Source of the DNA: Chloroflexota bacterium
Lineage (GTDB): Bacteria; Chloroflexota; UBA11872
Direction of reading: 5' to 3'
Assembly: GCA_026707585.1 (NCBI GenBank)
Contig: JAPOWQ010000035.1
Span: 1 to 64,000 of the forward strand
Length of the DNA stretch: 64,000 bases
The notes beneath the pieces were generated by a model. That model did no database searches, was not told the DNA's origin, and saw nothing but the letters and a program-made list of their open reading frames with translations. Numbering within the stretch: position 1 is the stretch's first letter; every line of letters starts with the position of its first letter. A program made the position numbers and the translations under genes. Shown here piece after piece: positions 43,305 through 52,262 of the stretch.

Positions 43305-44969
43305 ATGGTTACGCGGAGACAACTACTTCGCATGGGTGGTACCGCCGCCCTGGGGATTTCCGGCGCGGTAGCGCTGGCCGCTTGCGGCGAGACGCAGGTC
43401 GTCACCAAGGAAGTTCCCGTCGACAGGGTCGTGGTCAAAGAGGTTGAGGTCGAAAAGATCGTCACGCAACAGGTCGAAAAGGTCGTCACGCAGGAGGTCG
43501 AAAAGGTCGTCGAAAGGGAAGTTCCGGTCGAGAAGGTCGTCGAGGTTGAGAAGGTCGTCGAGGTCCCGGTCGAGAAGGTCGTCGAGAAGGTCGTGACCAA
43601 GGAAGTCCAGAAGGTCGTCGAGAAGGTCGTCCAGGTCGAGAAGATGGCCGAGCGCCCACGCGCGGTCCTTCGATTTGCCCACGACCACTCGTCCGGTCTG
43701 CGCGGCAAGCAGATGCAGTGGGCGTTGGACCGCTTCGCGCAGGTCCGCCCGGACATCGCCGTGAAGTTCGAGCCCCAGAACCACATGTTCCAGGACTCGT
43801 TCGGCATCCAGCTTGCCGGTGGGACACAGGCGGAATGCGCCTTGCTGGACGGCGGCTTCTTCCACCAGTGGGTGGACAAGGGTGGTTTCGTTCAGATCAA
43901 CAGCTATCTGGACAAGCACCAGGACTGGAATCCGCGGAACTACGGGATGTGGCCGGATCAGCACACGATCAACTTCGCCAACAAGCACCCCATTCCCTGG
44001 AACGATGGCATCACGGGCCCGTCGTTCGGTTTGCCGTTCCAGGCTGGCATGAACGGCGTCCTCTACAACTACACGCTGTTCGAGGCGGCGGGAATCGAGC
44101 AGCCGTCAGCCGGCAACTGGGGCATCCTGACCGACTTTCTCGACGCCGCGCGCGCATTGACCGATCCGGAGAACGATCAGTACGGCTTCCGCTCGTCGAG
44201 CTCGATGTGGGGCTTCTGGGCCGGCTGGGGCCGCGCGCTGGCCGACGGCAACGAAGAACTGCTCTACTACGACGAGAACGCCTCGCGGATGACGATCTTC
44301 GACGACGGCGCCCACCGGGCGCACGACTTCGTCGTGAACGCCATCTGGGACGAGGGCATCTCGAATAAGCTGGAGGATTCCAAGTTCCTATCCGGCGAAT
44401 TCAGCGACCCGTTCTCCGCCGGCAAGATGGGCGTGGCCAACTTCGGCAGCGCCGGGAACTACGTGGTGCGCATTGCCGGGCGATTCGACTGGGGCATCAA
44501 CGTCCAGCCGGAGGGCCCGCGCGGCGAGGCGCCAATTCACACCTCGCAGCAACCGCACCTGGTAACGAACGCCGCCGAGTCGAACGGTGTCATGGAACAG
44601 GCCGTGGACATGCTGGTGTTCTTTGCTGGCCCCGAAGTTCAGGAACGAGCCGCGATCGATCGAGGCTTCGTTCCCGTGAACCTTGAAGTGCATGCCGGTC
44701 CGGCGATGCAGGTGGCGCCCCCGCAGGGCCACAACCACATCACCCGCATCCTGACCGGACGCAACGACCACCAGCATTGGCAGTCGGCGCACCCCAGCTG
44801 GTGGGAGTGGTTCGATGGTTGGCGTAAGGGCTCCGACCGCTCCTTCATCGGCGAAGTGACGCCGGAGGAAGGTCGCGAGGCGCTCTTGGCTGCCTCGAAC
44901 AACATCCTCGAGAACCAGCACGACGCCTGGGTCGACTACAAGAACTGGGCAGGCACCCTGACCAGCTAG
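43305..44969 (+). CDS. Extracellular solute-binding lipoprotein with Val-Glu-Lys linker, copy 2
   Basis: The 554-residue paralogue of the 41186 gene has a near-identical signal peptide (VTRRQLLRMGGTAALG, lipobox AVALAAC) and the same repeat linker. The binding domain has diverged (VKFEPQNHMFQDSFGIQLAG, EFSDPFSAGKMGVANF, WQSAHPSWWEWFDGW). The signal and linker are conserved more than the ligand-binding part, suggesting a new ligand. ATG 43305 is chosen over an upstream frame to 43197. No transporter partners are nearby. Confidence 0.87.
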   Translation: MVTRRQLLRMGGTAALGISGAVALAACGETQVVTKEVPVDRVVVKEVEVEKIVTQQVEKVVTQEVEKVVEREVPVEKVVEVEKVVEVPVEKVVEKVVTKEVQKVVEKVVQVEKMAERPRAVLRFAHDHSSGLRGKQMQWALDRFAQVRPDIAVKFEPQNHMFQDSFGIQLAGGTQAECALLDGGFFHQWVDKGGFVQINSYLDKHQDWNPRNYGMWPDQHTINFANKHPIPWNDGITGPSFGLPFQAGMNGVLYNYTLFEAAGIEQPSAGNWGILTDFLDAARALTDPENDQYGFRSSSSMWGFWAGWGRALADGNEELLYYDENASRMTIFDDGAHRAHDFVVNAIWDEGISNKLEDSKFLSGEFSDPFSAGKMGVANFGSAGNYVVRIAGRFDWGINVQPEGPRGEAPIHTSQQPHLVTNAAESNGVMEQAVDMLVFFAGPEVQERAAIDRGFVPVNLEVHAGPAMQVAPPQGHNHITRILTGRNDHQHWQSAHPSWWEWFDGWRKGSDRSFIGEVTPEEGREALLAASNNILENQHDAWVDYKNWAGTLTS

Positions 44970-44996
44970 GGTCACGCGCCTACGGCGCACGTGCAC

Positions 44997-45034
44997 CACC
45001 CGGCCGACGCCATCGAGCGTCGGCCGGGTGCTGT
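44997..45034 (+). terminator. Strong 14-bp hairpin after the second solute-binding protein
   Basis: CACCCGGCCGACGC (44997-45010) pairs perfectly with GCGTCGGCCGGGTG (45017-45030) around a 6-nt loop, followed by CTGTT. It lies 27 bp past the stop and separates this gene from the next oxidoreductase. Confidence 0.8.
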
Positions 45035-45172
45035 TAAGCGCCGGGCCGGGCCGCGACGGGACCCAAGATTCAAGAGCGTCTGCGATACGCTCTTCTCGCC
45101 AACACCGCCCGTGGATAGGCAGCTAATCCAACGGCCAAGCAGCTGGGGGCGGCCTCCAGGGAGCAATCCGGC

Positions 45173-46270
45173 ATGAGCTTCAAAGTCGGGATCATCGGGC
45201 ATACCGGGCGAGGCAACTACGGGCACTATCTCGACATGGCCTTCGTTGGCGTGGAAGGCGCGGATATCGCGGCCCTGGCTGATCCGGATGACGAGGGGCG
45301 GGCCGAAGCGGCCGGGAATACCGGCGCGCGCACGGCCTACGCGGACTACCGCGAGATGCTGGATGTTGAGAAGCCCGACATCGCCGTAGTGGCCTCGCGA
45401 GAAGTCGGCGATCACCGCGACCTGGTCATTGACGCCGCCCGGGCGGGCGCGAACGTCTATCTGGAGAAGCCGGTGGCCACCGCGCCCGAGGACGTCGATG
45501 CCATGCAGGCCGCTTGCGATGAGTCGTCGGTCATCTGCGTGGTCGCTCATCCCTGGCGCGGCCATCCGCCGATTCAGCGCGTGGCCATTCCGCTCATCAA
45601 GTCGGGGCGGATCGGCGAGCCGCGCCTGGTTCGCGTCTTTGGCAAGGACGGCCAGCACGGCGGGGACGAGATGTTCCTGGACCTATACCCCCACTTCTTC
45701 GATTTCCTCTGGCAGGTGTTCGGCGTCCCGCTGTGGTGCAGCGCCCACCTGACCCAGGACGGACGCACCTGCGAACAATCCGACCTCAGGCCCGGCTGGG
45801 AAGGCATGGGCCTGGTGGCCGGCAACGGCCTCAAGGCCTACTACTGCTTCGAGGGCGGCGTGGCGGCCGACTTCGAGTCCTACCAGGGCGACGGCGCCTC
45901 AGACCCCTACCGCGTCGACATCTACGGCACCGAGGGCACGATCTCACTGCCCGGGCCGATGGGCCGCGGCCCTGACATCTACTGGCATCCCAGGGCCAAC
46001 CCCGAACTCATCGACGATGACGGCTGGGAGGTCATCCCCGCTGAACCGCCGCCGGACCGCCACAAGTGGCTGCGCGCACACAAGCGTATGGCCCGCTCGA
46101 TGATGGACATGCTGGAGGGCAAAGAGCCCGAATGGGATCTGGTGCAACTGCCGAACGCGAAGCTCTACCTGGAGATGGCCCTGCTGGCCCACGCCTCGCA
46201 CATGCAGGGCGCGCGGGTCGGATTGCCGTTGCCCGACGGGCGGAACCCCTTCGACCATTGGACGGCGTAG
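45173..46270 (+). CDS. Gfo/Idh/MocA family oxidoreductase
   Basis: The 365-residue product begins FKVGIIGHTGRGNYGHYLDM, a variant nucleotide loop, and has the catalytic motif YLEKPVATAPEDVDAM (EKP). A beta-sheet C-terminal domain (YRVDIYGTEGTISLPGP) follows. It probably oxidises a sugar or inositol-like substrate with NAD(P). It is first of the plus-strand catabolic run and only distantly similar to the pair that follows. Confidence 0.9.
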   Translation: MSFKVGIIGHTGRGNYGHYLDMAFVGVEGADIAALADPDDEGRAEAAGNTGARTAYADYREMLDVEKPDIAVVASREVGDHRDLVIDAARAGANVYLEKPVATAPEDVDAMQAACDESSVICVVAHPWRGHPPIQRVAIPLIKSGRIGEPRLVRVFGKDGQHGGDEMFLDLYPHFFDFLWQVFGVPLWCSAHLTQDGRTCEQSDLRPGWEGMGLVAGNGLKAYYCFEGGVAADFESYQGDGASDPYRVDIYGTEGTISLPGPMGRGPDIYWHPRANPELIDDDGWEVIPAEPPPDRHKWLRAHKRMARSMMDMLEGKEPEWDLVQLPNAKLYLEMALLAHASHMQGARVGLPLPDGRNPFDHWTA

Positions 46271-46302
46271 TCACTCGACCATGGACCGCTCCCAGTGCCC
46301 AA

Positions 46303-46318
46303 TGTTTCACGTGAAACA
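46303..46318. promoter_or_regulatory. parS: parS site 2 (ParB/Spo0J binding site)
   Basis: TGTTTCACGTGAAACA is again an exact parS match, here intergenic, 32 bp past the upstream stop and 168 bp before the next ATG. It lies at the left edge of a unit duplicated at 47.7 kb. Confidence 0.9.
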
Positions 46319-46486
46319 TCCCGGCGAGATTCGGCCAGCTTGACTTGCCAAAGAACCCGTAGCCTCGGCGGACTGATCTGCACTGTTCCGTGGAGCGCGC
46401 CGCGTTCTGCGATGATGCCGCTCGAACCGGTCGGCGGCCTGCCCGGCATCCGCCTGGGGCGCTGATCTCTCGCAGGGGGTGGAGAC

Positions 46487-47623
46487 ATGTCAGCCAGCGA
46501 TCTCCCGGCCTTTCGCATCGGCGTCGTTGGATGCGGCGGGATCAGCTCCCGCCACGGTCGCGCCGGCCTGGAGTCCGAAAAGCTCCAGCTCGTCGCGTGC
46601 TGCGACATCCGCGAATCGGTGGCCCGCGAATGGGCCGAGACGTACGACTGTGAAGCCTGGTACACCGACTACGAGGAGATGATCCGCGATCAGGACCTCG
46701 ACGGCGTGGTCCTGGCCACCTGGCCCAACCAGCACCGCGAACAGGTCGAGCGCTGCCTCAACGCCGGCGCCCGCAACATCCTCAGCGAGAAGTCGCTGAC
46801 CGCCGACGGGCAGGAAGCGCTGGAATTGGCGCAACTCGTCGAGGACGCCGGCGCGTACCTGATGGAAGGCTTCATGTACCGCCACCACCCGTTTGTCGCC
46901 GAACTCGAGCGCCAGGTGGCCGCCGGAACCATTGGCCAGATCGACTCCGTCAGCTCCAAGTTCAGCACCTTCGATCACGAAGACGAGAGCCCCGACGACC
47001 CGAATCGCAACTGGCGCCGCGATCCTGAGCGGCTGGGCGGCTCGCCCTGGGATATCACCTGCTACGCGATCAACGCCGTCAACCACTTTGCGTCGATGGG
47101 CGCGGGCGGTCGCGGCACCGGCATAGGGTCGAACCCCGATGGAACGCTCGGCTCCGACGCGAAGAGCCTTGTCGCCGCCAGGCCGACCCGTGTGTGGTCG
47201 GTCGGAAGCCTGAGCAAGGTCTACGGGACGCTGAACCGCCAGTTCGGGCTGATCAAATACGACAGCGGCTGCGTGGGCTACGTGGAAAGCAGCCGGCAGG
47301 CGCATCTCAGCGAGGAACTGCACATCGCCGGCAGCGAAGGCCGCCTTCTCATCCGCCGAGCCTGGCGGCCCCATGCCGAACCGGTGATCGAGCACCAGTA
47401 TGGCAACGGCGAACGGCGGGAAATCCCCGTTTCAGGTGCCGAGATGTACCGGCTGCAGATGGAAAACTTCGCGGACGTGGCCCAGGGCGTCGCCGAGCCG
47501 GTGATGCCGCTGATCCAGACCGTCGTGAACATGTACACCATCGAGGCCACGGTCACCAGTCAGCTCGAAGACCGGCTGGTGGATCTCGAACTTCCGGCCA
47601 GCCTCTTCGAAGAGTCGGCATAG
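46487..47623 (+). CDS. Gfo/Idh/MocA family oxidoreductase, tandem copy A
   Basis: The 378-residue product has RIGVVGCGGISSRHGRAGLE, then NILSEKSLTADGQEA in which the usual EKP is EKS. The domain-linking EGFMYRHHPFVAELERQVAA and GGSPWDITCYAIN follow. It is likely an NAD(P)-dependent sugar dehydrogenase or dehydratase-like enzyme. AGGGGGTGGAG just before the ATG is a good ribosome site. It is one of two copies about 87% identical. Confidence 0.9.
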   Translation: MSASDLPAFRIGVVGCGGISSRHGRAGLESEKLQLVACCDIRESVAREWAETYDCEAWYTDYEEMIRDQDLDGVVLATWPNQHREQVERCLNAGARNILSEKSLTADGQEALELAQLVEDAGAYLMEGFMYRHHPFVAELERQVAAGTIGQIDSVSSKFSTFDHEDESPDDPNRNWRRDPERLGGSPWDITCYAINAVNHFASMGAGGRGTGIGSNPDGTLGSDAKSLVAARPTRVWSVGSLSKVYGTLNRQFGLIKYDSGCVGYVESSRQAHLSEELHIAGSEGRLLIRRAWRPHAEPVIEHQYGNGERREIPVSGAEMYRLQMENFADVAQGVAEPVMPLIQTVVNMYTIEATVTSQLEDRLVDLELPASLFEESA

Positions 47624-47710
47624 CCTGCGAGCAGGCTTGAGCGTCGAGTCTCGCAGCGCGGCGGCCGCTACTGGCCCAACGTCACCCACGGCACGGCTCG
47701 CGAGCCCCGA

Positions 47711-47726
47711 TGTTTCACGTGAAACA
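47711..47726. promoter_or_regulatory. parS: parS site 3 (ParB/Spo0J binding site)
   Basis: TGTTTCACGTGAAACA, inside a perfect 22-bp palindrome (47708-47729). It lies 167 bp before the next ATG and 1408 bp from parS site 2, at the matching place in the second duplication unit. Confidence 0.9.
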
Positions 47727-47892
47727 TCGAGGCGAACATCCGACAGTTCCGACTGCGCAGGAGTCCCGAGCCTCGGCGAGCTGACCGAGACGGTTCCGTG
47801 CGACGCGCCGCGTTCTGCGATGCTGCCCGTTGAACCGGTCGGCGCCCTGCGCGGGACCCGTCGGGCTCGCTGATCTCTCAGGGGGTGGAGGA

Positions 47893-49029
47893 ATGTCAGC
47901 CAGCGATCTCCCGGCCTTTCGAATTGGCGTCGTTGGATGCGGCGGAATCAGTAACAGCCACGGTCGCGCGGGCCTGGCGTCTGAGAAGCTCCAGCTCGTC
48001 GCCTGCTGCGACATCCGTGAATCCGTGGCCCGCGAATGGGCCGACACCTACGACTGCGAAGCCTGGTACACCGACTTCGAAGAGATGATCCGGGACCAGG
48101 ACCTGGACGGCGTGGTCCTGGCCACCTGGCCAAACCAGCACCGCGAACAGGTCGAGCGCTGCCTCAACGCCGGCGCCCGCAACATCCTCTGCGAGAAGTC
48201 GCTGACCGGGACCGGGCACGAAGCCTGGGAGCTCGCGCAACTGGTCAAGTCCGGGGGCGCGTTCCTGATGGAAGGCTTCATGTACCGCCACCACCCGCAC
48301 GTGGCCGAACTGGAGCGTCAGGTGGCCGCGGGCACCATTGGCCGGATCGACTCGGTCAGAGCCACCTTCAGCGCCTTCGATCCTGAACCCGAAAGCCCCA
48401 CGGATCCGAATCGCAACTGGCGGCGCGACCCCGAGCGCCTGGGCGGCTCGCCCTGGGACGTCACCTGCTACGCGATCAACGCGGCCAACCACTTTGCGTC
48501 GATGGGTGCGGGCGGACGCGGCACTGGCAAAGGATCCAATCCCGAAGGAACGCTCCGTTCCGACGCGAAGAGCCTCGTCGCCGCCCGACCGACCAGGGTC
48601 TGGTCGGTGGGGAGCATGAGCGAGGTCTACGGCACCCTGAACCGACAGTTCGGCTTGATCGAGTACGACAGCGGCTGCGTGGGCTGCGTGGAAGGCAACC
48701 GGCAGGCGCATCTGAGCGAGGAGTTGCAAATCGCCGGCAGTGACGGCCGGTTGGGCATCCGACGAGCCTTTCGGCCGCACGCCGAGCCGGTGATCGAGCA
48801 CCAGTACGGCAAGGGCGAATGGCGGGAAATCCCCATCCCAGGCGCCGAGATGTACCGGCTGCAGATGGAAAACTTCGCGGACGTGGCCCAGGGCGTAGCC
48901 GAGCCGGTCATGCCCCTTATCCAGTCCGTGGTGAACATGCACACCATCTCGGCGCTGGTCACCAGCCAGCGCGAGGACCGGCTCGTGGACGTCGAACTAC
49001 CGGCAGGCCTGTTCGAAGAGCCGGCATAG
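47893..49029 (+). CDS. Gfo/Idh/MocA family oxidoreductase, tandem copy B
   Basis: This 378-residue copy has RIGVVGCGGISNSHGRAGLA, NILCEKSLTGTGHEAWELAQ and the same EKS variant. Differences from copy A concentrate in surface loops (around TADGQEALE and KFSTFDHEDE of copy A); the core is unchanged. A GGGGGTGGAGG ribosome site precedes ATG 47893. The pair may have split substrate ranges or may raise dosage. Confidence 0.9.
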   Translation: MSASDLPAFRIGVVGCGGISNSHGRAGLASEKLQLVACCDIRESVAREWADTYDCEAWYTDFEEMIRDQDLDGVVLATWPNQHREQVERCLNAGARNILCEKSLTGTGHEAWELAQLVKSGGAFLMEGFMYRHHPHVAELERQVAAGTIGRIDSVRATFSAFDPEPESPTDPNRNWRRDPERLGGSPWDVTCYAINAANHFASMGAGGRGTGKGSNPEGTLRSDAKSLVAARPTRVWSVGSMSEVYGTLNRQFGLIEYDSGCVGCVEGNRQAHLSEELQIAGSDGRLGIRRAFRPHAEPVIEHQYGKGEWREIPIPGAEMYRLQMENFADVAQGVAEPVMPLIQSVVNMHTISALVTSQREDRLVDVELPAGLFEEPA

Positions 49030-49099
49030 CTGGCGCGCAGGCTCAGCAAGGCGCGGCGATTGGCCGCCGTCCGCCTCTGGGTGCCAATATGACGCGCCC

Positions 49100-50266
49100 A
49101 TGAGCGCCAACATCACAACCGAACGCGAAGCCACCGAGCTCCTGAGCCGGCTGGTCGCCACGCCCAGCGTCACGCCCGAAGTCGAAGGCGGCACCGGCGA
49201 AGGCGCGATGGCCGACCTCGTTGAGGAGTTCGCCCGCTCCATCGGCGCGCAAGTCGGCCGCCAGGAGGTTTTTCCGGGTCGGGAAAACGTGATCTGCACC
49301 ATTGCCCCCGACGCAGCCGGGCCGCACCTGATGCTGGAAGCGCACATGGACACCGTGGCGCTGGGGCCCATGACCAACGGCCACCAGCCCTACATGGACA
49401 ACGACGGCCGGCTGCACGGCCGCGGCTCCTGCGACACCAAGGGCTCGCTGGCGGCCATGCTGCTGGCGCTCAAGTGGGCCGCCGGGGTATCGGAGCCGGC
49501 CGGTCCGCTCACCGTGGCCGCGGCCGTGGACGAGGAAACCGGCAGCGCCGGCGCCAAGGCGTTGCCCGAATCCGGGATCAGTGTCGACGGCGCAATCGTG
49601 GGCGAACCCACGAGCTTGGAGGTGGTTCGTTCCCACCGCGGCGGTCGCTATTGGCCTCTCATCACTCACGGTACCGCCGTCCACAGTTCCACGCCCGAAC
49701 TCGGCGACAACGCCATCCTCCGCATGGCCGACGTCTTGCACGTCCTCCGAGAGGAATACGGCCGGCGCCTGTCCGGCCGCACGCACCCGCTGGTCGGCAA
49801 CTCGTCCTTCTCCGTCGGCATCATCAAGGCCGGAACCTCATTCAACATGGTTCCCGACCTTTGCGAAGCCATCATCGAGCGCCGCCAGATCCCCGGCGAG
49901 TCCGTCGACGACGTGGAAGCGGAACTCGAGGAAGTTCTCAACATCGCGCGCCGCCGCCATCCCGACCTGCGTGTGGAAGTGCAGGCACCGTTTGTCTTCG
50001 GGGACGTGCTGGACACTCCCGCGGACGCCCCCATCGTGAAGGTCGTGCGAGACGCCGTTACCGACGTCTGCGGATCGGCCAACGTAATCGGTGTGTCCTA
50101 CGGCTCCGACGCTGCAACATTGGCCGCCGCCGGTATCCCCAGCGTGCTCTGCGGCCCCGGCGACATCGCCTACGCGCACAGCGCCGACGAGTTCGTGCCC
50201 ATGGCGGAAGTCGTCCAGGCGGCCGAGATTTACGCGCGCGCCTGGAAGCTCTTCGCCGCCGCCTGA
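49100..50266 (+). CDS. M20-family metallopeptidase (ArgE/DapE/acetylornithine deacetylase type)
   Basis: The 388-residue product has the zinc ligands of M20 enzymes: His-x-Asp in MLEAHMDTVALG, Asp in GRGSCDTKGSLA, Glu-Glu in AVDEETGSAG, and the late His in IAYAHSADEF, with a dimerisation domain between. It hydrolyses an N-acyl amino acid or related amide; the substrate is not fixed by sequence. The stop overlaps the sulfatase ATG (TGATG), so the two are co-translated. Confidence 0.92.
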   Translation: MSANITTEREATELLSRLVATPSVTPEVEGGTGEGAMADLVEEFARSIGAQVGRQEVFPGRENVICTIAPDAAGPHLMLEAHMDTVALGPMTNGHQPYMDNDGRLHGRGSCDTKGSLAAMLLALKWAAGVSEPAGPLTVAAAVDEETGSAGAKALPESGISVDGAIVGEPTSLEVVRSHRGGRYWPLITHGTAVHSSTPELGDNAILRMADVLHVLREEYGRRLSGRTHPLVGNSSFSVGIIKAGTSFNMVPDLCEAIIERRQIPGESVDDVEAELEEVLNIARRRHPDLRVEVQAPFVFGDVLDTPADAPIVKVVRDAVTDVCGSANVIGVSYGSDAATLAAAGIPSVLCGPGDIAYAHSADEFVPMAEVVQAAEIYARAWKLFAAA

Positions 50267-51711
50267 TGCCGTCCACGGCCGCCGCCGGGCGACCGAACAT
50301 CGTCCTGGTCATCACCGACCAGCAGCGCTACGACACCATTGCCGCTCTCGGTCATCCCCACGTCGACACACCCAACCTCGACCGGCTGGTCCGCGAAGGC
50401 GTCAGCTTCGATCAGTGCCACGTAACAGCCGCCTCCTGCGTGCCTGCTCGAGCCAGCCTGTTCAACGGCCTCTATCCCCACACCACTGGCGTAATGCGCA
50501 ATGGCTGCGAGTGGCGGCGCTCCTGGGTCGAGCAACTGGCCGCCTCCGGCTACCACTGCGTCAACGTCGGCAAGATGCACACCGTTCCATTCGAGACGCC
50601 GCTCGGCTTCCACGAGCGCTACGTCGTCGAAAACAAAGACCGGTTCCTGGATGGCCGCTACTACTTCGACGAGTGGGACAAGGCTCTGGCCGCCCGCGGC
50701 CTCGTCAAGCAGCAGCGGGAGCTGTACCGCCAGCGCCCCGACTACCGCGACGCCATGGGCGCCTTTACCTGGGACCTTCCGGCGGACATGCACAGCGACA
50801 ACTTCGTCGGCGGCTTGGCCCGCTGGTGGGTGGACACCTACCCCACCACCCAGCCGCTCTTCCTAGAAGTCGGCTTCCCTGGCCCGCATCCTCCGTACGA
50901 CCCAACGCCCGAGGCGCTGGCCCCCTACCTGGTCCGCGACCTGCCCATCCGCCCGGTCTCACAGGCTGATCTGAACGGCCAGCCCGAGGCGCTGCGCGTC
51001 ATGCGCGAGCACAACACCGAGGTCGACCACGACTCCGTCGTCCACATCGTCGATCCGCCGCTGGAGTCACGCCACCGCCAACGGGCGCACTACCTGGCCA
51101 ACGTGACGATGATCGACACGCAGATGGGCGAACTCATGGACGCCCTGGAACGCAACGGCTACGCCGACGACTGCGTGGTCATCTTCACCTCCGACCACGG
51201 CGACTGCCTCGGCGACCACGGCCACATCCAGAAGTGGACTATGTACGACACGATCACCCGCGTCCCCTGCGTCGTCTGGTCGCCGAACCGTTTCGCCGGC
51301 GGCCGCCGGATCGACAACCTGATCCAGTGGTTCGACCTGGGCCCCACGATCCTGGAACTCGCCGGCTGCCAGCCGGACGCGTCCATGGAAGCCCGCTCAC
51401 TCCTCCCGGCACTCAATGGTGGCCAAGCCCCGCATCGCGACTACGTCTTCACCGAACAGGGCCGCGACGACGGCAACGGCCTGCACGTCGACCTGGTCAC
51501 TGCCGTCCGCAGTCAAACCTGGAAGCTCGTCCACTTCCTCGGCGAGGACGACGGCCAACTCTTCAACCTCCAGGACGACCCGTACGAAGAACGCAACCTT
51601 TGGAATGACCCGCTGGCCGCACCCGCCCGCCGCGAACTCCTCGACGCCCTGCGCGACTGGCGCCTATCTAGCGGCGTCACCACCGCCAACTGGGCCGCGG
51701 ACGCCCGCTAA
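50266..51711 (+). CDS. Sulfatase (arylsulfatase/choline-sulfatase-like, Cys type)
   Basis: The 481-residue product shows the metal site PNIVLVITDQQRYDT and the formylglycine motif Cys-Val-Pro-Ala-Arg at 58-62 in TAASCVPARASLFNG. It also has GKMHTVPFET, PHPPYDP and FTSDHGDCLGDHG. Cys58 would be oxidised to formylglycine by an FGE not in this window. There is no signal peptide, so it acts in the cytoplasm on a taken-up sulfate ester. Context suggests desulfation of a sugar or amino-sugar derivative. Confidence 0.93.
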   Translation: MPSTAAAGRPNIVLVITDQQRYDTIAALGHPHVDTPNLDRLVREGVSFDQCHVTAASCVPARASLFNGLYPHTTGVMRNGCEWRRSWVEQLAASGYHCVNVGKMHTVPFETPLGFHERYVVENKDRFLDGRYYFDEWDKALAARGLVKQQRELYRQRPDYRDAMGAFTWDLPADMHSDNFVGGLARWWVDTYPTTQPLFLEVGFPGPHPPYDPTPEALAPYLVRDLPIRPVSQADLNGQPEALRVMREHNTEVDHDSVVHIVDPPLESRHRQRAHYLANVTMIDTQMGELMDALERNGYADDCVVIFTSDHGDCLGDHGHIQKWTMYDTITRVPCVVWSPNRFAGGRRIDNLIQWFDLGPTILELAGCQPDASMEARSLLPALNGGQAPHRDYVFTEQGRDDGNGLHVDLVTAVRSQTWKLVHFLGEDDGQLFNLQDDPYEERNLWNDPLAAPARRELLDALRDWRLSSGVTTANWAADAR

Positions 51712-51752
51712 GCCGTATCCGAGGGTCGTCGCCTACTACTAGACTGCGGGCC

Positions 51753-52247
51753 ATGCGCCAGCCCGATCTCCCCATCACCATCCGCCGCTACCAACCCGGC
51801 GACCAGGACCGGATCCGCGAGCTCACCCTGGAAGCCTTCGACGGCGTCAGCATCGACCAGAACGCCGACTCGCTGCTGGCCCTTGACTCGGAGCCGCTCT
51901 GGCAGACCCGCAAGTGGTCCGGTGTGCAGGCCGAACTTGAGGCGTCACCGTCCGACCATTTCGTGGCCGAGTTGAATGGCGAGGTCATCGGCTACATCAC
52001 CACCCACCCGCAACCGGCCGCCGGCATCGGCCTGATTCCCAACATGGCCGTGGACGCCCGCTATCGGCGGCGCGGCGTGGCCTCGGGCCTCATCGAGCAT
52101 GCGCTCGACTATCTGCGCGCCGCCGGCATGCGCGTCGCCAAGATCGAAACGCTCGTGCAGAACGCCCAGGGCCAGACTCTCTACCCAAGCTTCGGATTCC
52201 AGGAAGTCGCCCGCCAGATCCACTACGTGCGCCGCCTGGACGATTGA
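51753..52247 (+). CDS. GNAT family N-acetyltransferase
   Basis: The 164-residue product has ITIRRYQPGDQDRIRELTLE and the acetyl-CoA motif MAVDARYRRRGVASGLIEHAL. It ends with LVQNAQGQTLYPSFGFQEVA. The acceptor is unknown. It is the last plus-strand gene before a convergent MDR gene, 41 bp after the sulfatase. Confidence 0.88.
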   Translation: MRQPDLPITIRRYQPGDQDRIRELTLEAFDGVSIDQNADSLLALDSEPLWQTRKWSGVQAELEASPSDHFVAELNGEVIGYITTHPQPAAGIGLIPNMAVDARYRRRGVASGLIEHALDYLRAAGMRVAKIETLVQNAQGQTLYPSFGFQEVARQIHYVRRLDD

Positions 52248-52262
52248 TCCGGCGTTGGCTGG

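Larger units (their letters stand above)
46301..49045 (+). repeat. Tandem duplication: parS, leader and Gfo/Idh/MocA gene, two copies
   Basis: Unit A (46301 to about 47640) and unit B (47708 to about 49045) each run parS, about 165 bp of similar leader (shared words gcgccgcgttctgcgatg and ctgatctctc), then a 378-codon gene. The two proteins differ at about 50 positions by my count, so about 87% identical. Similarity fades just left of parS and just right of the stop codons. Confidence 0.88.

Noticed and set aside
41186-44969. A complete ABC transporter operon
   Set aside because: Only binding proteins are present; both genes are bounded by strong hairpins and no permease or ATPase gene lies in the window.
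46303-46319. MFHVKH as a conserved peptide in several frames
   Set aside because: It is only the translation of the parS palindrome.
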